From the IMG/VR virus record IMGVR_UViG_3300021373_002652, positions 1-64,000 of that record: a stretch of DNA of 64,000 bases. One strand, written 5' to 3'. Made by a program: the position numbers and the translations under genes. This document shows positions 1 through 8,348 of this stretch, piece after piece. The notes beneath the pieces are model-generated. The model ran no database searches. It was not told the origin of the DNA and saw only the letters and a program-made list of their open reading frames with translations. This DNA is from a virus. How positions within the stretch are numbered: position 1 is the first letter of the stretch; each line of letters begins with the position of its first letter.

Positions 1-1035
1 TTCTAATAGATACTGTCTTTCTAAGTAATCTCGTATTAGGGAGTTTTGGAATGTTTCATCTTTAACATTACCAACAATATTTTTATTTACCTTTTGATTT
101 GTTTTTAATTGACCGATTGTATCAGTTCTTGTTACAGTAACTTCAGCAACTTTGAATAACTTCTTTAGTTCAGTTATTCTTCTCTTCATATCACTTGCCT
201 CTGTTCTTGTGAATCTCAATCTTAATCTTGGATACTTTGGAAGTTTAGTACCAACTTCATCGTACACCCATTGAGGTATCTTACCATCAACTACATCAAC
301 TGTTAAGAATCCATAATCATTGTGGATATGGTGTTCTGTAAAAGTTCGTGTTGGAATATCCCAAAGTAAGTAACCATGATTTTCAAGTAACTCACCATGA
401 TTTTGTTGAATCATAGAACCAGCATAAGCAATATGTTCATATCCCTCACCAAAGGTTTGTCTTTTGTGGATATCACCCAACATGGCCATATCGAATCCAT
501 CAAACATATCCACTTGGAATGAGTTTGAAGAAACGGTATAGCCAATATCTGTTTGAGCTTTGTTTACTGGTCCATGAAATAGACAGATTGTATTTTCTCC
601 ATCAACGGTATCTCCTTTAGGCCAATTTTCCTTGTCATCCAATATAGAATAGACAACAAAAGTAAGGTTATGGATATTGTAAATACCAGTATCACGAAGA
701 TAATGAATTCTATCATTTCCAAGATTTTCGATAATAGGTGTAAGAACATCGAGTCTGTGGGAATTATTTAAGTTACAATCATGATTACCTGTGATTAACA
801 CAGTTTCTCTTAACTTCGCACACTCGGTGAGAAACCAACTAATTTCGTGTACGAGTTCGGGTGACATCTCAGTTTTAGCATGAGCAATATCACCAGCAAT
901 ATAAATGAGGGAATCCTCGATTTTATCTTCTTTAACTTGTTTTAGGAATTTTTTAAATACTTGTTTGTATTCTTTGTGCCTTTGTAGATTTCTAATGTGT
1001 AAATCTGCAAGGTGGTAAACCTTATTTATTATCAT
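1..1035 (-). CDS. SbcD/Mre11-type recombination nuclease subunit (T4 gp47-like), C-terminus cut by window edge
   Basis: The frame starts with ATG at 1035 and stays open for 345 codons to base 1, so the C-terminus lies outside the window. The calcineurin-like phosphoesterase signature is complete: D-L-H near residue 10-12, G-D-I-A-H near 48-52, G-N-H-D near 82-85, F-H-G and G-D-I-H further on. These residues bind two metal ions in the Mre11/SbcD/gp47 nucleases, which with an SMC-like ATPase (gp46/SbcC) resect double-strand ends for recombination-dependent phage replication. The start overlaps the stop of the primase by ATGA, so the two are translationally coupled. The ATPase partner is expected just beyond base 1 but is not visible. 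Confidence 0.93.
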   Translation of the reverse strand, partial: MIINKVYHLADLHIRNLQRHKEYKQVFKKFLKQVKEDKIEDSLIYIAGDIAHAKTEMSPELVHEISWFLTECAKLRETVLITGNHDCNLNNSHRLDVLTPIIENLGNDRIHYLRDTGIYNIHNLTFVVYSILDDKENWPKGDTVDGENTICLFHGPVNKAQTDIGYTVSSNSFQVDMFDGFDMAMLGDIHKRQTFGEGYEHIAYAGSMIQQNHGELLENHGYLLWDIPTRTFTEHHIHNDYGFLTVDVVDGKIPQWVYDEVGTKLPKYPRLRLRFTRTEASDMKRRITELKKLFKVAEVTVTRTDTIGQLKTNQKVNKNIVGNVKDETFQNSLIRDYLERQYLLE

Positions 1036-1976
1036 AAACCTTTTAGTTTTTGTGATATAATATCACCGAATCCTGTTTTCTTAGATTCTTTTAATTTATT
1101 ATTTACTTCTGTGAACCCCATTTCAGATGCATCTTTATCTGTGGGTTTAATATTTTTTGTAGTGATTCCTTGATTTTGGAATTGCATAGTGTAGTATAAA
1201 GCCTGGTCTTGAGCATCCCCATCCAATAATATATTGATACTTTGAACACCCTTTTTATATATAGTATCATTTAAAGTTTTTGGAATAAATTTACCAAGTA
1301 TAGGAATAGCATTTCTTTTTACCGCCATTGCATCAAATACACCCTCAACCAATGTTATTGGTTCGTTCCAATTTATTTGGTTTTCAAACATGATAACATT
1401 TTTCGAAACTGGCGGATTCTTATACTTAAACTTTTCTTCAGAGTGTATAGAACGTGCGATGAAGTAATTGAGTCTGTTATCTGAATCATAAGATGGAATA
1501 ATAATACGATTGGAATACATACCAGTATCACAATAACCGATATTATATCTTGTAATATCTTCTTTAGTAATACCTCTATCTTTAACATACCTAAGAGCCT
1601 TTCTGTACACAGGTTTTACTTTACCTGTTGGTACTTTTAAAAGTGATTTAAATTCACTTGGTAGTCGTAACTCAACCTTCTCTTCTTCAGTTTCTTTTGA
1701 ATATACAACATAATCATCTCCATAGATTTCATATATTTTCTTTAATTTACGAGAATCTACATGAAGTCTTTTAAGTAACCTCTGTATCTTTCTTCCTTTT
1801 GCATCACAAACCCAACAATGCCAATATTGTGTTTTTAAATTAACTTGTAACTTTTTCTTGTGATGATGGCAGAATGGACAATGGTGTGCTTGTTCATCGT
1901 TTTTCATCGATGTACCAACACCCAAAACATCATTTAATATGTTTATAACCTCTTGTTTCTCGTGATGTGAAAGCAT
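1032..1976 (-). CDS. DNA primase with zinc ribbon and TOPRIM domain (T4 gp61-like)
   Basis: 314 aa. The N-terminus carries a zinc ribbon with C33-x2-C36 and C54-x2-C57. The middle and C-terminal part is a TOPRIM fold: V-E-G-V-F-D-A near residue 210 (the catalytic Glu) and L-L-D-G-D near 250 (the D-x-D metal site). This is the DnaG/gp61 arrangement; at 314 aa it matches the compact phage primases rather than bacterial DnaG (about 580 aa, with a helicase-binding tail). It synthesises RNA primers for lagging-strand replication. It lies directly upstream of the gp47-like gene in one operon and is preceded by a clear TTGG-N19-TATATTTG promoter at 1996-2026. Confidence 0.9.
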   Translation of the reverse strand: MLSHHEKQEVINILNDVLGVGTSMKNDEQAHHCPFCHHHKKKLQVNLKTQYWHCWVCDAKGRKIQRLLKRLHVDSRKLKKIYEIYGDDYVVYSKETEEEKVELRLPSEFKSLLKVPTGKVKPVYRKALRYVKDRGITKEDITRYNIGYCDTGMYSNRIIIPSYDSDNRLNYFIARSIHSEEKFKYKNPPVSKNVIMFENQINWNEPITLVEGVFDAMAVKRNAIPILGKFIPKTLNDTIYKKGVQSINILLDGDAQDQALYYTMQFQNQGITTKNIKPTDKDASEMGFTEVNNKLKESKKTGFGDIISQKLKGL

Positions 1977-1995
1977 ATTTATACTTTTAACACTA

Positions 1996-2026
1996 CAAAT
2001 ATACGAAAAATATTTGTAAATTCCAA
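1996..2026 (-). promoter_or_regulatory. Early/middle promoter (Bacteroidetes-type) for primase operon
   Basis: On the minus strand TTGG (2026-2023), a 19-nt spacer ending in TTTTTCG, then TATATTTG (2003-1996). This is an exact TAnnTTTG -7 box. It is one of eleven aligned copies in the window. The start codon of the primase is 20 nt downstream of the -7 box. Confidence 0.85.
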
Positions 2027-2028
2027 AT

Positions 2029-2565
2029 TTATATTAATATTTTTTTATTACTATCAAAATTATCTGATTCTAACCACATAACAATAGTGTACCGAATTCC
2101 ATCAATAATTTCCAAAACCTCATGTGTAAAATCACTTGGAAATATAGAAACCGAACCCTGTTGTCTTGATATGGGGAAATATATATCATTACTCAAGTCA
2201 GTATAAACCCTCAAATCACCTCCTTGATAATCCGCAGTATTAGATAGTTGTAAAACCATTGTTTTATACCTTTTACGATTTTTTATATCATCGTATGTAT
2301 CTTTATGTTTTTTAAAAAAAGAACCTTTGGTGTATTTTATTACCTTTAGATACTTTGGTAGTGATGTAATATTAAACTCATTTAATTTATTTAATAATAG
2401 ATTACCAACTACATCATCTATATCTAAATTTACTTCATAGGAAGTTCTTATATTAGAATTTTCGTTTCCATCACCAATTAAACTATTTTTAAATCCTTTT
2501 AGTGTTGCTCTTTCTATAAACAAATCACACTCACTCTTAGATAATATATTTTTTTCTAATATCAT
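2029..2565 (-). CDS. 2OG-Fe(II) oxygenase, prolyl 4-hydroxylase/PiuC-like
   Basis: 178 aa. The double-stranded beta-helix metal site is visible: H-K-D (H-x-D) near residue 87, a distal His in T-H-E-V near 148, and Arg about ten residues later (R-Y-T-I-V) to bind 2-oxoglutarate. The segment G-G-D-L-R-V-Y between them is typical of the P4Hc/PiuC branch. Such enzymes hydroxylate proteins, small molecules or nucleobases; the substrate here cannot be read from sequence. It overlaps the next gene (GT25-like) by ATGA and is one of five 2OG oxygenases in the window. It begins a small operon of modification enzymes. Confidence 0.85.
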   Translation of the reverse strand: MILEKNILSKSECDLFIERATLKGFKNSLIGDGNENSNIRTSYEVNLDIDDVVGNLLLNKLNEFNITSLPKYLKVIKYTKGSFFKKHKDTYDDIKNRKRYKTMVLQLSNTADYQGGDLRVYTDLSNDIYFPISRQQGSVSIFPSDFTHEVLEIIDGIRYTIVMWLESDNFDSNKKILI

Positions 2566-3287
2566 ATATCTATATGTCTTTCTGATTGTGGCCCGTTTAG
2601 AACATGAGAAAAATGTTTCATTAAATAATCGTAATAAGGACTATTAACATCAGTAATTTCATCATATTTTTGTTTTAGTGGGTTTTCATCTGGTAACATC
2701 ATTTGTATAGTAGAGAAATCAGTATCTGCCCAAATGGGGAATGGTCTATATTCTTCTAACCATGGATATGTTACTCTTTCAATCCATACATCATTTGCAG
2801 ATAAAGTTCTTTTCCGTACATCTTCACAGAATATTTTAGCTGCATTTGGTTTAATTGCATATGCATGATGACCTAAGAAGTTAACTTGATTTGGCCAATT
2901 TAATCCATCTTTTGGTTCTTCATAAATCATATGATGAGGTCTAATGTAACTCGGTCTACCAAAGTTAACACACATATTGAAATCTATATCAGGTATATTA
3001 GTTTTGAATATTGCATCGTGTTCTAATATTAATATAGGTTCATTTAACTTTATACACTCTTTCCATAACAAATAATGAGAAGCAAAACAAGCACCAACAT
3101 TATCTGGTCTTGCGTAATTATGAAACGTATTTTCATATGGTAGAATCGATTTCCACTCATTTGGTTTAATTGCTTCAAATATTTCAATTGGTTCTTTATA
3201 TCCTACATCTTTTGCACTTTGGATTGTTTGTTTTACAGACCTAACTGAATCTTCATTACTACTTATTCTGATTATAAATGTTTTCAC
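2562..3287 (-). CDS. Glycosyltransferase family 25-like protein
   Basis: 241 aa. The N-terminus reads like a GT25 domain: a short I-I-R-I strand, an alignment of S-V-K-Q-T-I helices, and G-A-C-F-A-S-H-Y-L-L-W (near residue 65-75) followed by I-L-E-H-D-A-I-F near 89, which corresponds to the acidic E-D-D/E-x-D nucleotide-sugar site of LPS and collagen glycosyltransferases. It would transfer a sugar from a nucleotide sugar to an unknown acceptor. It overlaps both flanking oxygenase genes by 4 nt, so the three are one translational unit, suggesting a shared substrate (inference). Confidence 0.72.
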   Translation of the reverse strand: MKTFIIRISSNEDSVRSVKQTIQSAKDVGYKEPIEIFEAIKPNEWKSILPYENTFHNYARPDNVGACFASHYLLWKECIKLNEPILILEHDAIFKTNIPDIDFNMCVNFGRPSYIRPHHMIYEEPKDGLNWPNQVNFLGHHAYAIKPNAAKIFCEDVRKRTLSANDVWIERVTYPWLEEYRPFPIWADTDFSTIQMMLPDENPLKQKYDEITDVNSPYYDYLMKHFSHVLNGPQSERHIDI

Positions 3288-3814
3288 AATAGTGTATTAT
3301 GTTTTTTATCGTTTAAAAATATTTGAATAGTTTTTCTAATTGGGGATTCTGTGTTTGTTATTGTTGTAGAGTGTTCAACACCACCAGTCTGAATAACTCC
3401 CAAGTTATCACTTGGTATTATAGTTTTAATATCGTTTCCATCTTTGTATAAAAATAAACCACCTTCACTATAATCCCATTTATTATTTAAGTATATAGTA
3501 ATAGAATTAGAGTAGATGCCATCGTTATGCCATGGAATATACGAACCAGGTTGCCAATAGTAATACATTATTCCTTGTATATTAACTTCTAAGTTTAATT
3601 TATCTATATCTTTTTTTATTAAATCAAATTCTAAACTATCTGTTGGTAAGTTATATATTGATACATCGTTACTAAATTGAATTATTTTATAATTCCAAAA
3701 TTCTTTACTTTTTTGAAGATTATTAATTTGTTTAATAAAAACATCCCTATTATTCTTTTTGATAATAGATAACGTATCTAAATTTAATATATTTTTTACT
3801 TGTTTAACACTCAT
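3284..3814 (-). CDS. 2OG-Fe(II) oxygenase
   Basis: 176 aa. Residues near 96 give W-H-N-D (H-x-D), the distal His is in V-E-H-S-T near 148, and R-K-T-I-Q-I near 158 supplies the 2-oxoglutarate Arg. Y-Y-W-Q-P-G-S-Y-I-P before the H-x-D motif and G-G-L-F-L-Y in the middle are typical of phage and prolyl-hydroxylase-like dioxygenases. It is only distantly like the oxygenase at 2029-2565, so this is not a recent tandem duplication. The coding frame overlaps neighbours by 1-4 nt. Confidence 0.8.
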   Translation of the reverse strand: MSVKQVKNILNLDTLSIIKKNNRDVFIKQINNLQKSKEFWNYKIIQFSNDVSIYNLPTDSLEFDLIKKDIDKLNLEVNIQGIMYYYWQPGSYIPWHNDGIYSNSITIYLNNKWDYSEGGLFLYKDGNDIKTIIPSDNLGVIQTGGVEHSTTITNTESPIRKTIQIFLNDKKHNTLL

Positions 3815-4569
3815 TATAGTAATTCTTTATTTATAGTATGTGATTTGTGTTCAGGTGCAATATATTCTAATTTATCTTTTTTATCAGATATGATAAAATT
3901 TTTATTATTATTTTTAATTTCTTTTAATATAGTTTTTGCCATCCAATCATATCCCAATTCATTAGGATGACCACATACATTTGAAATAAATTTTTTATTA
4001 GGTGGTAATATAGTTGTTGGAACTTTGTGTAAATAGTTATCAGTAACATCATCTAATAATTGAGTGTGTTTAGATGCAGAGTTCCAATGTGTAATTAATA
4101 AATTATAGTTATTCAATTTACAAATATCTCTCATACACTTAATATAAAATAATTGTTCAAGACACGAATCTAATGTTATATCATCTACAAAATCTATATA
4201 AGAATTTCCAATAGGTGTTCCTCCAGCTGGATTAATGTTTTTTATTTTTCCTTTTTTATAAAAAGAAAACCGAACTGGCTCAGTTAACATCCATATAATA
4301 TATACATTATCATTACCAAAATTCTGTTCTTTAAAAAACTTTAGTTGACCTGATGTTGAACTTCCTGTTTTACCTAAATTTATTACTTTATCAAATCCAA
4401 GTTCTTTAGCTACAATATTTGGCCAACCAAATTCGTAAAATCTATTTCTATATTTTTTCCTTAGTTTTAACATATCATCAACTTTTGTGATTTGTTTATT
4501 AAAATCACCCCAACATCCATGACCTTCTGTCATAGAGCATCCCATTACAACTAAAGTATTCTTACCCAT
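3814..4569 (-). CDS. SGNH/GDSL hydrolase-like protein with GCSxTEG motif
   Basis: 251 aa. Residues 10-16 are G-C-S-M-T-E-G, at the position of the GDSxxxG nucleophile block; G-S-S-T-S-G follows near residue 80, and C-G-H-P-N-E-L-G-Y near 200 corresponds to the block V His. The fold is that of esterases and O-acyltransferases. Two features are unusual: Cys replaces the Asp of GDS, and the Asp three residues before the block V His is missing, so catalysis may differ or be lost. It is closely related to 60746-61543 and 59793-60749. The promoter at 4574-4604 would start transcription at or next to the ATG, so the message may be leaderless. Confidence 0.7.
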   Translation of the reverse strand: MGKNTLVVMGCSMTEGHGCWGDFNKQITKVDDMLKLRKKYRNRFYEFGWPNIVAKELGFDKVINLGKTGSSTSGQLKFFKEQNFGNDNVYIIWMLTEPVRFSFYKKGKIKNINPAGGTPIGNSYIDFVDDITLDSCLEQLFYIKCMRDICKLNNYNLLITHWNSASKHTQLLDDVTDNYLHKVPTTILPPNKKFISNVCGHPNELGYDWMAKTILKEIKNNNKNFIISDKKDKLEYIAPEHKSHTINKELL

Positions 4570-4573
4570 ATAT

Positions 4574-4604
4574 CAAATATACAAAAAATATTTTAATTTT
4601 CCAA
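4574..4604 (-). promoter_or_regulatory. Early/middle promoter, possibly leaderless
   Basis: TTGG (4604-4601), 19-nt spacer, TATATTTG (4581-4574). The -33 box lies in the last codons of the GIY-YIG gene. The -7 box ends 5 nt before the ATG at 4569, leaving essentially no 5' leader. Confidence 0.82.
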
Positions 4605-5060
4605 GTCTTTTCTAAAAAACTTTCCTAATAAGTTATCATTTAGAGATAACTCGTCTGCAAGTACATTATGTGAGAATTGTTCTTGTAGTTCATAGTAGGT
4701 TAAGGATTTTTTACCTTTACAGAATCTAAGAATCCTTAATTCTAATCTATCATTAATATCTTTTCTTCTATCTTCATTCAACGCCTTTTCATTTTCACTA
4801 AACCAAAGTTGTACATTTGCGTTAGATGAACGATAATCTTGCCACTTAGATTCTTTTACCACTTTTCGTTTTCTTTTGTAACCTTTTAGTGGTGGTAGTG
4901 TTCGATGTGAATATAAGGATTTTTTCCCAATATAGTATTGACCTGTTATTCCATTTGTAATTTTGTATATGAATCCGATAGTCCCCTCGGGCATATCTGA
5001 TATCTCTGTTATACATTTTCCGTTATATGTCCATCCCATAGTTAAAAATTTTGAAATCAT
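4593..5060 (-). CDS. GIY-YIG endonuclease, SegE-like
   Basis: 155 aa. G-F-I-Y-K-I at residues 29-34 and Y-Y-I-G-K at 42-46 are the two beta-strand halves of the GIY-YIG nuclease core, followed by the K-K-S-L and R-x2 region found in T4 Seg-type free-standing homing endonucleases. These cut related phage DNA to favour inheritance of their own locus. The 5' end overlaps the sulfotransferase stop by 38 nt; an internal Met at residue 8 (base 5039) would reduce the overlap to 17 nt and is the more likely start. Its presence inside an operon of modification genes is consistent with a mobile insertion. Confidence 0.68.
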   Translation of the reverse strand: MISKFLTMGWTYNGKCITEISDMPEGTIGFIYKITNGITGQYYIGKKSLYSHRTLPPLKGYKRKRKVVKESKWQDYRSSNANVQLWFSENEKALNEDRRKDINDRLELRILRFCKGKKSLTYYELQEQFSHNVLADELSLNDNLLGKFFRKDLEN

Positions 5061-5595
5061 TATAATACCTCTCTCGTACCCAATCCTTCATCCATTTCTC
5101 AGAATATAAATGCTTGTAATATTTGTGTTGGTCTAAGTTTGGATGTTTATCGTAAATTGGATTACGATTTAAATGAGGAATATTTGAATCTATACCTATT
5201 TTATTAAATAAGTATTCAACATCATTTGAGTAGTTTTCATATCTACCAATATAATTCATGTGTTTATCGTTTGTACATCCTTCATGTGTATAATAAGTTT
5301 GATTTAAAAACCATAAATCATATTCATTCGAATTTTTTAAAAAAGATTCAAAAGTCATATATCCTGTTTTTCTAATTTCATGAAAGTATGCTGATGCTAT
5401 TCTTGTAAATGGATTTCTTACAAGAGTAAATTTAAAATATTCCGATAAGTTAGTCTCTAATATTCTTAGAGAATCGTGACCAGCAGGATTTGTAGTATTT
5501 GGAATGTTTCCCAAAACTTTTGACAAACTTGTGCCTCCTGTTTTTGGAATATGAACAAAAGCCCATTTGTGATGGGCATTAATAAGTAAACCCAA
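5023..5595 (-). CDS. Sulfotransferase (family 2-like)
   Basis: 190 aa. I-P-K-T-G-G-T-S-L at residues 16-24 is the 5'-phosphosulfate-binding loop and R60-N-P-F-T-R-I-A-S68 is the 3'-phosphate-binding motif of PAPS-dependent sulfotransferases; the spacing is normal for the carbohydrate family. The protein is short but both cofactor motifs are complete, so it is probably active. It would transfer sulfate from PAPS to a glycan or other hydroxyl acceptor. It ends a cluster with GT25, SGNH and 2OG oxygenase genes; a second sulfotransferase-like gene sits at 61540-62454. Confidence 0.83.
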   Translation of the reverse strand: MGLLINAHHKWAFVHIPKTGGTSLSKVLGNIPNTTNPAGHDSLRILETNLSEYFKFTLVRNPFTRIASAYFHEIRKTGYMTFESFLKNSNEYDLWFLNQTYYTHEGCTNDKHMNYIGRYENYSNDVEYLFNKIGIDSNIPHLNRNPIYDKHPNLDQHKYYKHLYSEKWMKDWVRERYYNDFKIFNYGMDI

Positions 5596-5605
5596 AATTA
5601 TAGAT

Positions 5606-5788
5606 TTAGCGTGTAACTGATTCTGAATACTTTTTCAAGTTCAGTTTTCCACCTCTAGCTTTTGCTAGATTCTCTTCGTTTCTTAAATCTTTTCCACCAT
5701 CTAATTCGATAGGTGTTTTATCTTTATCTTTTCCTTGTGGAAATTTTGCGAATTCAGATTTGTTGTAAAGTTCTTCAATTGATGCCAT
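5606..5788 (-). CDS. Small conserved late protein, function unknown
   Basis: 60 aa, charged, with no membrane segment or recognised domain. It is preceded by a strong Shine-Dalgarno sequence (AAAGGAGA about 10 nt before ATG) and by the late-type motif at 5811-5818, and lies at the end of the virion gene series, so a small structural or assembly role is likely (inference from position only). Confidence 0.6.
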   Translation of the reverse strand: MASIEELYNKSEFAKFPQGKDKDKTPIELDGGKDLRNEENLAKARGGKLNLKKYSESVTR

Positions 5789-5810
5789 AATAAGTATCTC
5801 CTTTGTATTA

Positions 5811-5818
5811 TATAAATA
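5811..5818 (-). promoter_or_regulatory. Late-type promoter motif
   Basis: Coding-strand ATATTTATAT, 22 nt upstream of the 60-aa late gene. One of about twelve copies found mainly before virion genes; proposed site for the gp55-like sigma factor (inference). Confidence 0.6.
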
Positions 5819-5822
5819 TTAA

Positions 5823-6956
5823 TTAAGTATCGAAACGAACAATAAAGTTCATATCCATATCTGGTAAATTTTTAATTGGTGTTGGTAATTTTGCAACTGC
5901 AACCATATCTCCATCATCATCGTATAATGCAATGGTTGTAATAAATGGTGCTAAATATGAACCTGTTGGGTCTGTTTGTCTGTATTTATCATAATCATCC
6001 CAACTTCCTGTCGATGTTCCAACAGTTCCATAATATTCTTCTTTTCTTGATATATCTAAAATTTCTTTTATTTTTCGTTTGTGTGCTCTTCTATGTATTG
6101 ATGGTTGTGATATATCAAATTCATACGGAGTTTTAAATAAAGTAACATCTACAGCAGAAGGGTTTTGTGAAAAATTAAATTCACCCGCTTTAACTTGTAC
6201 AAGAACTTCTGTTTCGTGAATAGTTTTAGTACTTCTATATTGTGCAGTATAATTTGTAATTGGGTTATCCCATAATATTACTGTACCATCTGCATAAAAT
6301 ACGTTTCCATATCTAGCTTCATCAATCTCTAATTCATCAAAATCTAAAGGTACAGAAGTTTGTAATCTATTTTCTGAAAAATCTAATACCATTATATCAA
6401 CAGAATCAGTATCAGTACCAAATGTTAAAATAGCCAGACCACTTTCAACATCAAAGTTTGCAATACTTCCTGTAAATATTTCATTATCGGTATCTGTTAT
6501 AGTAATATCACCTGTTTGAAAATCTATACTATTAACTGTGTAGTTTGGATATTGTGAAACTATGTTACCACTACCATCATCTGAATATACAATCGTATTT
6601 CCATGGTCAGTTAGTAGTAATGAGTTCTTTTTTATACCTTCACCATATTTTTCTTGGTCAATTGATATAACATATGCGTTAGAACCAGTTTGTCTTTCGT
6701 TTCTAAAATTACCAATATCACTTACAACCCCATACATTGTAAATGGATTACTATGGTCACCATAGTACTTATGTATAATCGATTTAATTAATGGATGAGT
6801 ATATACATTACCCTGCTTGTTGAAAGAACCTGTTTCAAAACTTCCTGTTTCTAAAGAACCAGATATTACTTCATAATCTGAATTAGAAACAGTAAATTGT
6901 TTATAAACAGGAAAACTCTTTTTCCAAACTGCCGATTTTGGTATATTTTTTATCAT
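5823..6956 (-). CDS. Tail/baseplate structural protein, paralogue of the 7091-8320 protein
   Basis: 377 aa, beta-rich, low in Cys. The last third matches the neighbouring 409-aa protein: E-F-N-F-S-x-N-P, then F-I-x-T-I-x-L-Y-(D/N)-D, then V-A-K-x-x-x-P-I-x-(K), ending in a hydrophobic strand. The shared block suggests a common C-terminal attachment domain with different N-terminal domains. It has its own late motif and an AGGAG ribosome site 13 nt before the ATG. Position after the baseplate genes suggests a tail or fibre component; no specific T4 counterpart is recognised. Confidence 0.7.
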   Translation of the reverse strand: MIKNIPKSAVWKKSFPVYKQFTVSNSDYEVISGSLETGSFETGSFNKQGNVYTHPLIKSIIHKYYGDHSNPFTMYGVVSDIGNFRNERQTGSNAYVISIDQEKYGEGIKKNSLLLTDHGNTIVYSDDGSGNIVSQYPNYTVNSIDFQTGDITITDTDNEIFTGSIANFDVESGLAILTFGTDTDSVDIMVLDFSENRLQTSVPLDFDELEIDEARYGNVFYADGTVILWDNPITNYTAQYRSTKTIHETEVLVQVKAGEFNFSQNPSAVDVTLFKTPYEFDISQPSIHRRAHKRKIKEILDISRKEEYYGTVGTSTGSWDDYDKYRQTDPTGSYLAPFITTIALYDDDGDMVAVAKLPTPIKNLPDMDMNFIVRFDT

Positions 6957-6974
6957 AGATTCAATACTCCTTTA

Positions 6975-6982
6975 TATAAATA
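6975..6982 (-). promoter_or_regulatory. Late-type promoter motif
   Basis: Coding-strand TATATTTATAT immediately downstream of the terminator at 6992-7015 and 18 nt before the ATG at 6956, with AAAGGAG between. Confidence 0.62.
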
Positions 6983-6991
6983 TAGTGAAAC

Positions 6992-7015
6992 AAAAAACCC
7001 CACTTTCGGTGGGGT
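6992..7015 (-). terminator. Rho-independent terminator after the 409-aa tail protein
   Basis: Minus-strand hairpin with 7-bp stem ACCCCAC/GTGGGGT and loop CGAAA, followed by TTTTT. A second, weaker hairpin (AAAGAA/TTCTTT around GATATC) lies at 7018-7037 between the gene and the terminator. Confidence 0.88.
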
Positions 7016-7090
7016 ATAAAGAATGATATCGTTCTTTAAGTTTTTTCGTGAACCTTTAAGTTTGCAACCCTAAGTGTTCTGTTTTATTTA

Positions 7091-8320
7091 TTAAAAGTCA
7101 AGTTTTACTTTGATTAATACTTCTTTATCAAATGATTTAGGAATTGGTTGTGATGTTTTAGCAACTGCCAGTATCTCGTTTGAATCATTATATAAACCAA
7201 TTGTACTGATAAAAGTTCTTGGGTCAGTTTCAAAACTTGATTCTGCAAATGAACCATCTGAACCAGTTACAAAAGTTGGGTTGTTAGAGAAGTTAAATTC
7301 TCTGTTTGTTGCTCTTACAAAGTAATGAGAAGTAGAAACATTTTCTGTTCTTCTTGCTTCGAAATCTCCTCCACCTACAATAGCGTTGTGTAATAAGAAA
7401 TGATTCTTACCTTCTGTAGCTACAGATGTAGAAATAGAAGCTCCTTTACTATTATCCTTATCTATTGAAGTTCCGATTAAATCATGAATTGCAGTTGGAT
7501 TAAGAATTACTAAACCTTGGTCAGGATAGAATTTACCCAATCCTTGTCCATTTGAAGCAGTTGTTGTATTAACTGTTGCTTCATTTTCAGTTCCTAAATT
7601 TAATGAACCACTTGCAACATCAAATACTCTACCAGCTTTACCAACTGTATCTGAGAATTTCTTTCCACTATCATCAATCAATGTAGAGATTCCATTAGAA
7701 CCACTAATTTTCAATGACCAGTTTCCAGCATCCATTTTCTCTTTGTAACGGGCACGAGCTACATTGATTACATAGATACTATCTGAGTCATGTGTTCCAG
7801 CTGCTGATGAAGATACAAATGTGAATTGTGTATCATCATTATCCAATAGTATTGAACGATATTGAGCATAAGTTGCTTTACTTGCTAAAGTTGATGAATC
7901 TGAATTTGCTAATGATATAGAACCTTGACCAGTTCTGTGTCCATATGCAACTGCGTATTGTACAGCGGCTGATGTATCACTTGCTGGGTCAGTATTATAT
8001 ACATTTAGATAGTAGTTTGAACTTGCCTGAGAAACTTGTGTTGATGAAGTAAAGAAAGTTGATAAACTTCCAGTATCTCCACTCCACAATCCAGTCGTAA
8101 CAACTTCAACTTTACCTGTTATTTGGTCAAATTCACCAAATCGTTTATAGATGCCTTGAGCGATTGCTCCCCCACTTGCACCTAATTTATCACCACCAGT
8201 TAAATACTGATTAATGATGGATGCTAATTGTTCTGAAGTAAGAGTACCTTGATTATCAGCTAAATACGTTGATAATTCAGTTGTTAAATTTACTCCAGCT
8301 TGTCCTGCTATTTGTGCCAT
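7091..8320 (-). CDS. Tail/baseplate structural protein (paralogue of 5823-6956)
   Basis: 409 aa, rich in Ser, Thr, Gly and Asp, as is usual for virion beta-proteins. The C-terminal 110 residues align with the 377-aa neighbour (E-F-N-F-S-N-N-P; F-I-S-T-I-G-L-Y-N-D; V-A-K-T-S-Q-P-I-P-K). The N-terminal 60 residues are helical and Gln-rich. It is preceded by AAAAAAGGAAAA and 28 nt of non-coding sequence after the 218-aa gene, and followed by a strong terminator. It is probably a multicopy tail or fibre protein, but this is inferred from position and composition. Confidence 0.72.
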   Translation of the reverse strand: MAQIAGQAGVNLTTELSTYLADNQGTLTSEQLASIINQYLTGGDKLGASGGAIAQGIYKRFGEFDQITGKVEVVTTGLWSGDTGSLSTFFTSSTQVSQASSNYYLNVYNTDPASDTSAAVQYAVAYGHRTGQGSISLANSDSSTLASKATYAQYRSILLDNDDTQFTFVSSSAAGTHDSDSIYVINVARARYKEKMDAGNWSLKISGSNGISTLIDDSGKKFSDTVGKAGRVFDVASGSLNLGTENEATVNTTTASNGQGLGKFYPDQGLVILNPTAIHDLIGTSIDKDNSKGASISTSVATEGKNHFLLHNAIVGGGDFEARRTENVSTSHYFVRATNREFNFSNNPTFVTGSDGSFAESSFETDPRTFISTIGLYNDSNEILAVAKTSQPIPKSFDKEVLIKVKLDF

Positions 8321-8348
8321 TTTTATTTTCCTTTTTTACTTTAATTTT

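Noticed and set aside
1373-1588. Minus-strand frame within the primase in another phase
   Set aside because: Fully contained in the primase coding region, with no motif or start signal.
5945-6136. Plus-strand reading frame inside the 377-aa tail protein
   Set aside because: Antisense to a confident gene, hydrophobic low-complexity product, no ribosome site; same reasoning removes the other plus-strand frames (for example 10338-10766, 11125-11490, 23786-24187).
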